A DNA stretch of 64,000 bases. Origin: Betaproteobacteria bacterium. Lineage in GTDB: Bacteria > Pseudomonadota > Gammaproteobacteria > Burkholderiales > Casimicrobiaceae. The stretch's first letter is position 1. The number at the start of each line of letters is the position of its first letter. This document shows, piece by piece, positions 37,765 to 46,341 of the stretch. The stretch spans positions 186,001-250,000 of the forward strand of contig BOKS01000004.1 of assembly GCA_016861105.1 (NCBI GenBank), in the 5' to 3' direction. The notes below the pieces were generated by a model. The model saw only the letters and a list, made by a program, of their open reading frames with translations, was not told the DNA's origin and ran no database searches. A program made the translations under genes and the position numbers.

Positions 37765-40434
37765 ATGGAGACCCCCGGCGCCGTCGCGACGTTCGTGTTC
37801 ACGGACCTCGAGGGCAGCAGCCGCCTCTGGGAACGCGAGCCGGCGCGCATGCAGCTCGCGCTCGCCGCGCACGACCGGCTGGCGCGCGAGGCGGTCGAGG
37901 CGCGCGCCGGCCGCGTGCTCAAGTCCACCGGCGACGGGATGTGCGCGGTGTTCGACGATCCGCTGCACGCCGTCGAGGCCGCGGTCGCGTTCCAGAACGC
38001 GCTGGCCGACCCGGAGCGCACGGCGGGCCTCGAGCTGCGCGCGCGCTGCGGCGTCCACCTCGGCGTCGCGCAGCAGCGCGACAACGACTACTTCGGCAAC
38101 ACGCTCAACCGCGCGGCGCGCATCATGGGCGCCGCGCACGGCGGGCAGGTGCTGGTCTCGCAGCCCGTCGTCGACCTGGTGCGCGGCCGGCTGCCGGAGG
38201 CGATCGCGCTGCGCGACCTCGGCAGCGTGCGGCTGCGCGATCTCGCGCAGGCCGAGCGGCTCTACCAGCTGCTGCATCCCACGCTGCGCGCCGACTTCCC
38301 GGCGTTGCGCTCGCTCGAGGCGACGCCCAACAACCTGCCGCTGCAGGCGACGTCGTTCGTGGGGCGCGAGCGCGAGCTGCGCGAGGCGCGCGAGGCGCTC
38401 GCCCGCACGCGGCTGCTCACGCTGGTCGGTGCCGGCGGCATCGGCAAGACGCGGCTGTCGCTGCAACTCGCCGCCGAAGTGCTCGACGACTACCCGGACG
38501 GCGCGTGGTTCGTCGAGCTGGCGCCGATCGCCGACGAGCGCCTGGTCGTGCAGGCCGTGGCGACGACGCTCGGGATCAAGGAGCAGCCGGGCGTCGCGCC
38601 CGCGGACGCGGTGGCGCAGTGGGCAGCGGACCGCCGCGCGCTGCTGCTGCTGGACAACTGCGAGCACGTCCTCGACGCCTGCGCGACGCTCGTCGCGCAG
38701 CTGCTGCGCGGCGCCGCGGGCGTGCGCGTGCTCGCGTCGAGCCGCGAGCCGCTGCGCGTTCCCGGCGAGGCCACGTTCCCCGTCCCGGCGCTCGACGTCC
38801 CCGACGATGCGCGCGGCGAGGCCGCGGCCGCGTGCGCGGACTCGCCGGCGGTCCGGCTGTTCGCCGAGCGGGCCGCCGCGGTGCTGCCGGGCTTTCGCGT
38901 CGCGGCGGACAACGCGGGCACCGTCGCGCTCATCTGCCGCCACCTCGACGGGATTCCGCTGGCGATCGAGCTCGCCGCCGCGCGCATGCGCGCGCTGCCG
39001 GTCGACACGATCGCCGCGCGGCTCTCCGACCGCTTCCGCCTGCTGACCGGCGGCAGCCGCGCCGCGCTGCCGCGGCAGCAGACGCTGCGCGCGCTGATCG
39101 ACTGGAGCCACGACCTGCTGGACGAGCCGGAGCGCGCGCTGTTCCGCCGGTTGTCGGTGTTCGCCGGCGGCTGGACGCTCGAGAGCGCCGAGGCCGTGTG
39201 CGCGGGCGGCGAGGTCGCGCGCGACGACGTGGTCGAGCTGCTCGCGGGCCTCGTCGACAAGTCGCTGGTGGTCGCCGACCTGCGCAGCGCGCGCTACCGG
39301 CTGCTGGAGACGATCCGGCAGTACGCGCTCGAGAAGCTCGAGGCCTCGGGCGAGCGCACCGCCGTGCACGAGCGCTTCGTGGACCACTGGCTCGCGTTCG
39401 CGGAGGACCTGCAGCCGAAGCTGCACGGCGCGGCGCAGGGCGCGACGCTCGCGCGCATCGACGTCGAGCACGAGAACCTGCTGTCGGCGCTCGCCGCGTG
39501 CGCGGCGGCGAGCGGCGGCGGAACGAAGGGGCTGCGCCTGGTCACCGCGCTCAAGCCGTACTGGTTCAGCCGCGGCCAGCTGCGCCTCGCGAAGCGGGCG
39601 ATCCGCGAGGCGCTCGAAGCGCCGGGCGCGCAGGCGCGCGAGCGCAACCGCTCGACCGCGCTGTTCGGCCTGGGGCAGTACTGCACGTTCTCCGGCGAGT
39701 ACGACGAGGCCATCGGCTACCTCGAGGAGAGCCTCGCCATTGCGCGCGAGCTCGACGACCGCGATCTCGTCGCGGCGACGCTGCAGCCGCTCGGGTACGC
39801 GGAGTTCGGCCGCGGCCGTGCCGACGACGCCCGCCGCCACAGCGAGGAGGCGCTGGCGATCGCGCGCAGCGTCGGCCGGCTCGACCAGATCGCCTCGGCG
39901 CTCAATGCGGTCGCGCAGCTGCGGCGGGCCGCGGGCGACCTCGCCGGCGCCGAGCCGCTGTACGACGAGGTCGTCGCGGTGGCGCGGCGCCTGGGCGACC
40001 CCGAGCTCGTCGCCGTGGGCCTGCTCAACCTGACGATGGTCTACATCGGCCGCGGGGCGTACAGCGGCGCGCGCGTCGCGCTCTCGGAGATCATCGCGAT
40101 CGCCGGCGAGACCCGCTCGATGCCCGTGGGCCAGAGCGCGCTCGAGGTCGCGGCCGGGCTCGCGTCGGTGCTCGGCGAGCACGACCTCGCGCTGCGGCTG
40201 TACGGCGCCGTGGAAGCGAACACGTCGCTCACCGGCATCGTGCGCGACCCCGCCGACGACGCCTTCCTGCAGCCGCTGATCGCCGCGGCGCGCGCCGCGC
40301 TGGGCACCGAGCGCGCGCAAGAGGCCGAGCGCAGCGGGCGCGAGGCGGGCTACGACGACGCAATCGCGCAGGCGCGGACCTGGATCGCCGGCGCGCCCGC
40401 GACGCGCCGCGCCGCGCCGGCGGTCAGCGGTTGA
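37765..40434 (+). CDS. Class III cyclase fused to an NB-ARC/AAA-type ATPase and TPR repeats
   Basis: An 889-residue cytoplasmic signalling protein. Residues about 5-175 are a class III nucleotidyl cyclase with complete key residues: FVFTDLEGSSRLWE, STGDGMCAVF (metals, with the preceding lysine) and NTLNRAARIMG (Asn/Arg). Residues about 195-470 form a STAND-type ATPase with Walker A LVGAGGIGKTRLSLQ, Walker B LLLLDNCEHV, RVLASSREPLRVPGE and GIPLAIELAAAR. The rest is TPR-like. Such proteins respond to an unknown signal through the C-terminal repeats. Its end overlaps the convergent lipoprotein by 11 bases. Confidence 0.93.
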   Translation: METPGAVATFVFTDLEGSSRLWEREPARMQLALAAHDRLAREAVEARAGRVLKSTGDGMCAVFDDPLHAVEAAVAFQNALADPERTAGLELRARCGVHLGVAQQRDNDYFGNTLNRAARIMGAAHGGQVLVSQPVVDLVRGRLPEAIALRDLGSVRLRDLAQAERLYQLLHPTLRADFPALRSLEATPNNLPLQATSFVGRERELREAREALARTRLLTLVGAGGIGKTRLSLQLAAEVLDDYPDGAWFVELAPIADERLVVQAVATTLGIKEQPGVAPADAVAQWAADRRALLLLDNCEHVLDACATLVAQLLRGAAGVRVLASSREPLRVPGEATFPVPALDVPDDARGEAAAACADSPAVRLFAERAAAVLPGFRVAADNAGTVALICRHLDGIPLAIELAAARMRALPVDTIAARLSDRFRLLTGGSRAALPRQQTLRALIDWSHDLLDEPERALFRRLSVFAGGWTLESAEAVCAGGEVARDDVVELLAGLVDKSLVVADLRSARYRLLETIRQYALEKLEASGERTAVHERFVDHWLAFAEDLQPKLHGAAQGATLARIDVEHENLLSALAACAAASGGGTKGLRLVTALKPYWFSRGQLRLAKRAIREALEAPGAQARERNRSTALFGLGQYCTFSGEYDEAIGYLEESLAIARELDDRDLVAATLQPLGYAEFGRGRADDARRHSEEALAIARSVGRLDQIASALNAVAQLRRAAGDLAGAEPLYDEVVAVARRLGDPELVAVGLLNLTMVYIGRGAYSGARVALSEIIAIAGETRSMPVGQSALEVAAGLASVLGEHDLALRLYGAVEANTSLTGIVRDPADDAFLQPLIAAARAALGTERAQEAERSGREAGYDDAIAQARTWIAGAPATRRAAPAVSG

Positions 40435-40849
40435 ACACCCACGGGTCGACCGAGTCGACGCCGAGGAGGTCGATCCGGTAGGCGAAGTCCCCTTTCTCGC
40501 CGCTGTTCGTGCACTCCATCCGCCACCACGCCAGGCGATTGCGCTCGCAGCGGATCACTTCGCTGCCGCGCCCGTCGAAGACGATGCCGCGCTCCTCGAA
40601 CAGGAACGGGAACGCGTTCCACGTCATGTGGCGCGTCGCTTCCGCCCGCGGACCGTGGCGGTCGAACTCGACGCTGACGCTGTACGGTGCCCAGCCGGTC
40701 AGCGGCTCGACGAAGATCTCGCACGCGCCCGCCTTGCCGCAGTCCCTGGCGGGCTTGTAGAGGTCCGGCCTGTCGAGGCGCATGGGCGCCGTGTTGCAGC
40801 CTGCCAGTGCCAGGCAGGCGACGGCGATCGCAAGCATACCCTTCGGCAT
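40424..40849 (-). CDS. VFNR-tail lipoprotein, first of three paralogues
   Basis: A 141-residue lipoprotein with the lipobox LALAGC (Cys about 18). The mature part has four spaced cysteines (RDCGKAGACEIFVEP, VIRCERN, RMECTNS) and ends DSVDPWVFNR. The pattern and the tail recur in the two genes at 41055-41492 and 42164-42604, with a shared central W...RGI-F segment (here FEERGIVFDGRGSEVIRC). No known family is recognised. The fold is probably a small beta-sandwich fixed by two disulfides, at the outer membrane or cell surface. It is likely read through from, or separate from, the paralogue upstream, with a strong hairpin between them. Confidence 0.75.
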   Translation of the reverse strand: MPKGMLAIAVACLALAGCNTAPMRLDRPDLYKPARDCGKAGACEIFVEPLTGWAPYSVSVEFDRHGPRAEATRHMTWNAFPFLFEERGIVFDGRGSEVIRCERNRLAWWRMECTNSGEKGDFAYRIDLLGVDSVDPWVFNR

Positions 40850-40927
40850 GACGGCTCCTCGCGCGTTGGTGTCCGGAGTCGGAAGTTCGCTGCACAAAGG
40901 CGGCGAGAAGCGGCGCGCTGCGGTGTC

Positions 40928-40966
40928 GCGGCCCTCGCGGATGGTCCCGACATCCGCGAGGGCCGC
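40928..40966. terminator. Perfect 16-bp inverted repeat between two paralogous lipoprotein genes
   Basis: GCGGCCCTCGCGGATG is followed after a 7-base loop (GTCCCGA) by its exact complement. It lies 89 bases after the stop of the lipoprotein at 41055 and 79 bases before the ATG of the one at 40849. It may end the upstream transcript, or act on the leader of the downstream one. No T-run on either side. It has no coding role. Confidence 0.55.
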
Positions 40967-41054
40967 TTCGCGCAGCGCATCCGTTCCCGTCGCCTTCGTG
41001 CCGCCGGCCCGTCCACGATCGATCCATCCTTCAACCAACCCCCGACCCGGGACC

Positions 41055-41492
41055 CTAGCGATTGAACACGAACGGGTCGAGGAAGAGCACCTGGTGCTGC
41101 TGCGTGTCGAGCACGCGCACGTCGTACTTGAACTTGCCGCCGGTCGACCCCTCGCCGCCGTTGTTGGTGCACGTGCGCACCGGCCCGGATTGTCCGGGCG
41201 GGCAGTGGATGACGCCGCGGGCGGCCTGCTCGAAGAAGATGCCGGCGCCGTCCCAGCGGTAGCGCCCGCCGTGCCCGGCGAGCGTCCACTTGAGAACCGA
41301 CGTGCGCCCGCGGGACAGGTTCATGTTCTCGGCCACCATGCCGTTCAGCGGGTCGACGGGCACGTCGCACTCCGGCCGGTTCCGGCAGTCGGCGTCGGGA
41401 GGGCGCGTGGCGCTCTGGAACGGCACCTGCGTCGCGCAGGCGGTCGAAAACGACGCCGTGACGAGCAGCAGGGCCAGCGATCGTGCGTTCAT
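41055..41492 (-). CDS. VFNR-tail lipoprotein, second paralogue
   Basis: A 145-residue lipoprotein with lipobox FSTAC (Cys about 19). The mature part shows the shared pattern: DADCRNRPECDVPVDPLNG, a central YRWDGAGIFFEQAARGVIHC, RTCTNNGGEG, and the ending LFLDPFVFNR. The four cysteines align with those of the paralogues while the rest differs strongly, so the duplications are old. It is about 200 bases upstream of the first paralogue on the same strand and 200 bases from the divergent phasin-like gene. Confidence 0.75.
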   Translation of the reverse strand: MNARSLALLLVTASFSTACATQVPFQSATRPPDADCRNRPECDVPVDPLNGMVAENMNLSRGRTSVLKWTLAGHGGRYRWDGAGIFFEQAARGVIHCPPGQSGPVRTCTNNGGEGSTGGKFKYDVRVLDTQQHQVLFLDPFVFNR

Positions 41493-41658
41493 GCGCGGAC
41501 TCCTTCGCGTGGCGGCGGGCGCGGCGCCTGCCGGGGTGGGCATTCTTGCGCGGTGCACGACGGATGGAAAGCGCGGCGTGGGCCGGCCCGCACCCCGTGG
41601 TGCGTTGCACCGACGCGCTGTCGGACATCCGGCGATGGCACGGCCCGGCCGAATCCGC

Positions 41659-41676
41659 TATTGTGCACTGCACAAT
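41659..41676 (+). promoter_or_regulatory. Palindromic operator over a -10 box, possible PhaR-type site
   Basis: ATTGTGCACTGCACAAT (41660-41676) is a perfect palindrome around a central base. Its left arm overlaps a TATTGT -10-like box (41659-41664), 30 bases before the ATG at 41694, so a bound protein would block transcription. TGC-rich palindromes of this kind (TGCACTGCA core) recall PhaR operators in front of phasin genes. The identity of the regulator is inferred. Confidence 0.55.
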
Positions 41677-41693
41677 CACCGTGGGAAAGCCTC

Positions 41694-42080
41694 ATGCCGC
41701 GAACGCCACTCGCTTCCTCCGCACCGGATGCCGGCGGAACGCCGGTTGCACGCGCCCTCGGGCGCGAGGGCAACGGAACGAACGGCCCCGCCGGCGCGGC
41801 GTCGGGATGGGCGGCAGTCCGCGCATTCGCCGCCGAGATCGCGAGCCGCTCGGCGCACGCGCAGGTGGTGTGGGCCCATGCGTTGGGGGACGCCGCCCGG
41901 CGCGAGGCAACACGCCTCGCGCGGTCGTTCGCCGCCGTGCCGGGCGGCGCCGTGGGCGCGGCGAGTGCGCAGTCGCTGGCCGTGGGCATGCTCGACGCGT
42001 GGCTCGTGCTCGTGGACGCCTACGCGCGTGCGTGCGTGCGCAAGGCGAGCGGGCCGCTCGGCCCCGGCGCGGCACGCTGA
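41694..42080 (+). CDS. Possible phasin-like small protein
   Basis: A 128-residue protein with no signal peptide or membrane span. After a Pro/Ala/Gly-rich leader, residues about 38-120 are Ala-rich amphipathic helices (AVRAFAAEIASRSAHAQVVW and on to LVLVDAYARACVRK). That is the kind of fold and length of small phasins, which coat polyhydroxyalkanoate granules. The palindrome over its promoter resembles a PhaR site and supports the idea. The sequence itself shows no decisive phasin motif. It sits alone on the plus strand between two VFNR lipoprotein genes. Confidence 0.5.
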   Translation: MPRTPLASSAPDAGGTPVARALGREGNGTNGPAGAASGWAAVRAFAAEIASRSAHAQVVWAHALGDAARREATRLARSFAAVPGGAVGAASAQSLAVGMLDAWLVLVDAYARACVRKASGPLGPGAAR

Positions 42081-42163
42081 CGGCATTGCGGCGGCGCGCG
42101 CCCGCAGGCCGCGGATCGTCGCAAGGGCACCGCGAGGCGTGAGCGCGCAGCCCGCAGCCCGCG

Positions 42164-42604
42164 TCACCGGTTGAACACGAACGGATCGAATTGCAGGTTG
42201 ACGACGTAGGCCCACGGCCCGCCCGGTGCGGTCGCGTCGTTGTCGCACGTGAACTGGAAGGGCCCGTGCGCGCGGCAATTGCCGAATGGCGCCCCGGCGT
42301 CCGTGAACCTGATGCCGCGGTCGCCGAACTTGAACGGCCCGCGCGGATCGAGCTTCCAGCGGATGCGCGGGTACTTCCCCGCCGGCGTCCTCTCGGCGTC
42401 GATGTAGTCCGGGACCCAATCCCCGGTCGGCAGGATGTCGATCTCGCACTCGCCTTGCGCGTTCGCCTTGCACGGAAGCGACGGTCGCGGCTTGGCGTGC
42501 GCGATTCGCGGCCCGTCGCCGTCGGCGCGGTAGTCGTGGTGCGCACTGCATCCGGCCAGAAGGGCCGCCAGCAGCGCGCCCGTCGTCCAATGCTTCGATG
42601 CCAT
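42164..42604 (-). CDS. VFNR-tail lipoprotein, third paralogue
   Basis: A 146-residue lipoprotein with lipobox LLAGC (Cys about 19). The shared pattern is clear: SLPCKANAQGECEIDILPTG, a central FKFGDRGIRFTDAGAPFGNC, QFTCDNDATAPGG, and the ending NLQFDPFVFNR. It is separated from the other two copies by the plus-strand phasin-like gene. It is divergent from uup, with 160 bases between the starts. Confidence 0.75.
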   Translation of the reverse strand: MASKHWTTGALLAALLAGCSAHHDYRADGDGPRIAHAKPRPSLPCKANAQGECEIDILPTGDWVPDYIDAERTPAGKYPRIRWKLDPRGPFKFGDRGIRFTDAGAPFGNCRAHGPFQFTCDNDATAPGGPWAYVVNLQFDPFVFNR

Positions 42605-42764
42605 CGCTCGCCTCCCCTTGCGGCGGCCCCGCCGCTTGCGAGCGAGCATTGTTGAACCGCGGGAGCGCCTTGGGAAGCCCCCGATGCAACCAGGTGCCCC
42701 GGGGCGCTGCGGCTGCCGAAGATCCGCAGAGGGACGTTTCCCGCCTGCGGGCTATGCTTGCGCG

Positions 42765-44579
42765 ATGTCGCTCGTCACGCTTCGGGACGCCGAGCTCGCC
42801 TTCGGCCTGGCGCCGCTCCTCGATCGCGCGCAGCTCGTCGTCGCGGAAGGCGAGCGCATCGGCCTCATCGGCCGCAACGGCACGGGGAAGTCGTCGCTGC
42901 TGCGCGTCATCGCCGGCGCGGCCGCGCTCGACGACGGCGAGGTGCGCCGGCGCGACGGGCTGCGCGTCGTCCTCGTCGAGCAGGAGCCGGCGCTGCCGGA
43001 CGCGCCGACGCTGCGCGAGAGCCTGTCGCGGCGCGGCGCGCTTTCCGGCATCGCGGACGAGCGCGAGCGCTGGCGCGCCGAAGCGCGCCTCGTCGAGCAG
43101 CTGCACCGCTTCGGGCTCGACGACGCGACGGCGCCGGCGACCTGCTCGGGCGGCGAGCGCAAGCGCGCGGCGCTCGCGCTCGCCTTCGCGCAGCAGCCGG
43201 ACCTGATGCTGCTCGACGAGCCGACGAACCACCTCGACGCCGGCGCGATCGCCGACCTCGAGGCGCTCGTGCGCAGGCTCCCGGCGTGCATCGTGATCAC
43301 GCACGACCGCATGTTCCTCGACGGCGTGGCCACGCGCATCGTCGAGCTCGACCGCGGCCTGCTGCGCTCGTATCCGGGCGGCTTCGCCGCCTACCAGGCC
43401 CGGCGCGGCGACGAGCTCGCCGCCGAGGCCGTGGCCGACCGCAAGTTCGACCGTTTCTGGGCGCAGGAGGAGGCGTGGATCCGCAGGGGCATCGAGGCGC
43501 GGCGCACGCGCAACGAGGGCCGGGTGCGCCGCCTGGAGGCGCTGCGCGCGGCGCGCGCCGCCCGCCGCGAGCGGCTCGGCCGCGTGAAGCTCGGGCTCGA
43601 CGCGGGAGAGCGCTCGGGCAGGCTCGTCGCCGAACTGGAGAACGTCACCCGGCGCTTCGGCGAGCGCACGATCGTGCGCGACCTCTCGCTCACCGTGATG
43701 CGCGGCGACCGGCTCGCGCTGCTCGGGCCCAACGGCGCGGGCAAGTCGACGCTGCTCGCCCTGATCCTGGGCACGCTCGCGCCGGATGCCGGACGCGTGC
43801 GCCGCGGCACCAACCTCGAGGTCGCCTACTTCGACCAGATGCGCGCCGCGCTCGACGACGCGCGCACGCTGGCCGAGACGATCAGCCCCGGCTCGGAGTG
43901 GATCGTCGCCGGCGGCCAGCGCCGGCACGTGCTGTCCTACCTCGGCGACTTCCTGTTCCCGCCGCAGCGCGCGCAGGCGCCTGTGGCCACCCTCTCCGGC
44001 GGCGAGCGCAACCGGCTGCTGCTCGCGCGGCTGTTCGCGAAGCCCGCGAACCTGCTCGTCCTCGACGAGCCGACCAACGACCTCGACATCGAGTCGCTGG
44101 AGCTGCTCGAGGCGACGCTGCAGGGCTACGAAGGGACGCTGCTGCTGGTGAGCCACGACCGTGCCTTCGTCGACAACGTGGCCACGCAGTCGCTGGTCGC
44201 CGAAGGCGACGGCGTGTGGCGGGAATACGCGGGCGGCTACAGCGACTGGCTCGCGCAGCGGCCGGCGCCGGCGGAAGCGGCCGGATCGACCGCCGCGGCA
44301 CCCGCGCAGCGTCCCGACGCGCGGCGCGAACGCACACCGAAGCCGGGGCTCACGTTCCGCGAGCAGCGCGAGCTGGAATCGCTGCCCGAGGCGATCGAGG
44401 CGCTGGAAGCCGAGCAGGCGGCGCTGACGCAGCGGATGTGCGCGCCCGACTACCACCGGCAGCCGCCGGAGGCGATGAAGGCCGACGGGCTGCGCGCGCA
44501 GGCGATCGAGCACGCGCTCGCGGAGAAGTTCGAGCGCTGGGCGGCGCTCGACGCCAAGGCGTCCGCCGGAGCGGGCTGA
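42765..44579 (+). CDS. uup: ABC-F family ATPase Uup
   Basis: A 604-residue soluble protein with two ABC domains. The first has Walker A LIGRNGTGKSSLL, signature CSGGERKRAALALA and Walker B LMLLDEPTNHLD. The second has LLGPNGAGKSTLL, LSGGERNRLLLARL and LLVLDEPTNDLD. A linker coiled coil and the Uup-type C-terminal coiled coil (REQRELESLPEAIEALEAEQ, about 545-600) identify it as Uup, which acts on ribosomes or branched DNA. A TATGCT -10 box at 42753-42758 ends only six bases before the ATG, so its mRNA is probably leaderless. No SD is present. Confidence 0.93.
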   Translation: MSLVTLRDAELAFGLAPLLDRAQLVVAEGERIGLIGRNGTGKSSLLRVIAGAAALDDGEVRRRDGLRVVLVEQEPALPDAPTLRESLSRRGALSGIADERERWRAEARLVEQLHRFGLDDATAPATCSGGERKRAALALAFAQQPDLMLLDEPTNHLDAGAIADLEALVRRLPACIVITHDRMFLDGVATRIVELDRGLLRSYPGGFAAYQARRGDELAAEAVADRKFDRFWAQEEAWIRRGIEARRTRNEGRVRRLEALRAARAARRERLGRVKLGLDAGERSGRLVAELENVTRRFGERTIVRDLSLTVMRGDRLALLGPNGAGKSTLLALILGTLAPDAGRVRRGTNLEVAYFDQMRAALDDARTLAETISPGSEWIVAGGQRRHVLSYLGDFLFPPQRAQAPVATLSGGERNRLLLARLFAKPANLLVLDEPTNDLDIESLELLEATLQGYEGTLLLVSHDRAFVDNVATQSLVAEGDGVWREYAGGYSDWLAQRPAPAEAAGSTAAAPAQRPDARRERTPKPGLTFREQRELESLPEAIEALEAEQAALTQRMCAPDYHRQPPEAMKADGLRAQAIEHALAEKFERWAALDAKASAGAG

Positions 44580-44700
44580 CCGCCGGGGCGGGCCTGGCGC
44601 GAGCGCCGGCATGCGGGCGGATGCAGGCTCCGCGCGAAGCTTTACAACACGGGGCGCGTGCGCCGATAGTGGACGCATCGACGCCAGAGCCCTCGCGAGC

Positions 44701-46326
44701 ATGCCGCGCCGCACGTCCGCTCCGCACCGTCCCGCCCGCCTCGCGCCCCTGCAGTTCGAAGGCGTCGCGCTGCGCGTCGCGGGCCGCGAGGACGACGTCG
44801 CGCGGCGCCTCGCCGAAGCGCAGCGCATCGCCCGCGCGATGCGCCTGCGGTGGCGCGCGGTGGCGATCGACGCCCGCGCGCAGACGGTGCTGCTGCGGCC
44901 GGGGCCGCGGGCCGGACGCGTGACCCCGGCGCGCGCTTGGGAGCTGGCGCATCGTCTCGGCGCGCGGCGCGACGTCGCGTTCGCCGAGCCGGCGTTCGTC
45001 ATGCCCGGCGAGGGACCGTTCGGGCCGCGCGCGCGGCGCGGCGCCGTAACCGAGGGACCGCCGCTGCCGGGCACCGACGCGTGCGACTGGGCGCTCGCGC
45101 TGTGCAAGGTTCCGCAGGCGTGGGCGCTCGCCCCGGCGAGCGGCGGCGCGGCGCTCGGGCAGGGCGTCGTGGTCGCGCACCCGGACACCGGCTGGACGGC
45201 GCATCCCGAGCTCGCGAACACCGCGGTCGACGCGGCCGCCGCCTTCGACTTCGTGGGCGGCGTCCCCGGCGCGAACGACCCGCTCGACCCGCCGCACCCG
45301 GGGCACGGGACGAGCACGGCCAGCGTGATCGCGAGCGACGCGCTCGCGACGGCCGGCGCGTTCGTCAGCGGCGTCGCGCCGCTGGCGACGATCATGCCGC
45401 TGCGCGTGTCGAGCTCGGTCGTGCACTTCTCGTGGCTGCGGCTGACCGCCGCGCTCTGGCACGCGATCGGGCGCCAGGCGCACGTCGTCTCGATGAGCCT
45501 CGGGGGGCCGATGCCCAGCGGCGCGCTCGAGGAGGCGCTGGGTGCGGCGGTCGACGCGAACCTCGTCCTGGTCGCGGCCGCCGGCAACCAGTGGCCCTTC
45601 GTCGTGTATCCGGCGCGCTACGACGAAGTGGTCGCGTGCGCTGCCGTCAACATCCTGCGCAAGCGCTGGGCCGGCTCCGCCGCCGGCGCGGACGTCGACG
45701 TCGCCGCGCCCGGCGAGTCGGTCTGGCGCGCGCGCGCGGAGCCCACCGGCTTCGACGTCGCCCGCAGCTCCGGCACGTCGTACGCGACCGCGCACGTCGC
45801 CGGCATGGCGGCGCTGTGGCTCGCGCACCACGGCCGGGCGAACCTCGTCGCGAAGTACGGGCGCGGCGGCGTGCCCGCGGTGTTCAAGGAGCTGCTCACG
45901 ACCGCCGGCGTCGCCGGCACGCCGGCGTCGTGGCCGGACGACGTGATGGGCGCCGGCATCGCGAACGCGCACGCGCTGCTCTCGGCGCCGCTGCCGCCGC
46001 GGCCGCACGCGGCCGGCATGCGCGTGCGCGCCGGCGTGCGCAGCGTGGCGGCGAATCCGTTCGACCGCGTCGCCGCGTACTTTCCGGGCATCGATCCGGA
46101 GCGCCTGCGCGACTGGCTCGCGCGCGAGCTCCGCACTGCGCCCTCCGCGCTGCCGGGGCGACTGGCGACGCTCGGCGACGAGATCGTCTTCCACCTGACG
46201 GCCGACCCGGCCGCCTACGCGGGCGTCGCCAGGGCGCTGCTGCGGCCGCGCGCACGCGGCGCGGCGGCGGCTACGCGCGCGCTGTTCCGCCGCGCCTCGC
46301 CCACGCTCGCGCGCGCGCTGCGCTGA
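44701..46326 (+). CDS. Subtilisin-like (S8) serine protease without export signal
   Basis: A 541-residue S8 protease. The triad is complete: Asp162 in VVVAHPDTGWTAHPEL, His202 in GHGTSTASVI, Ser360 in SSGTSYATAHVAGMAA, and the oxyanion Asn in VAAAGNQWPF. The N-terminal 110 residues look like a propeptide or adaptor (ALRVAGREDDVARRLAEAQR) but carry no signal peptide or membrane helix, so the enzyme seems cytoplasmic. An ATG at 44611 would add 30 residues and no signal either. It is followed 15 bases later by a thermolysin-like metallopeptidase, and the two probably act together. Confidence 0.9.
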   Translation: MPRRTSAPHRPARLAPLQFEGVALRVAGREDDVARRLAEAQRIARAMRLRWRAVAIDARAQTVLLRPGPRAGRVTPARAWELAHRLGARRDVAFAEPAFVMPGEGPFGPRARRGAVTEGPPLPGTDACDWALALCKVPQAWALAPASGGAALGQGVVVAHPDTGWTAHPELANTAVDAAAAFDFVGGVPGANDPLDPPHPGHGTSTASVIASDALATAGAFVSGVAPLATIMPLRVSSSVVHFSWLRLTAALWHAIGRQAHVVSMSLGGPMPSGALEEALGAAVDANLVLVAAAGNQWPFVVYPARYDEVVACAAVNILRKRWAGSAAGADVDVAAPGESVWRARAEPTGFDVARSSGTSYATAHVAGMAALWLAHHGRANLVAKYGRGGVPAVFKELLTTAGVAGTPASWPDDVMGAGIANAHALLSAPLPPRPHAAGMRVRAGVRSVAANPFDRVAAYFPGIDPERLRDWLARELRTAPSALPGRLATLGDEIVFHLTADPAAYAGVARALLRPRARGAAAATRALFRRASPTLARALR

Positions 46327-46341
46327 CCCACGGGACCGCCC

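Noticed and set aside
44611-44700. Earlier ATG for the subtilisin that might add a signal peptide
   Set aside because: The added 30 residues are polar and charged, with no hydrophobic core, so they do not supply an export signal.
41676-45587. 1303-codon minus-strand frame opposite uup and the subtilisin
   Set aside because: Covers clearly coding genes on the other strand and shows only Arg/Ala/Gln low complexity.
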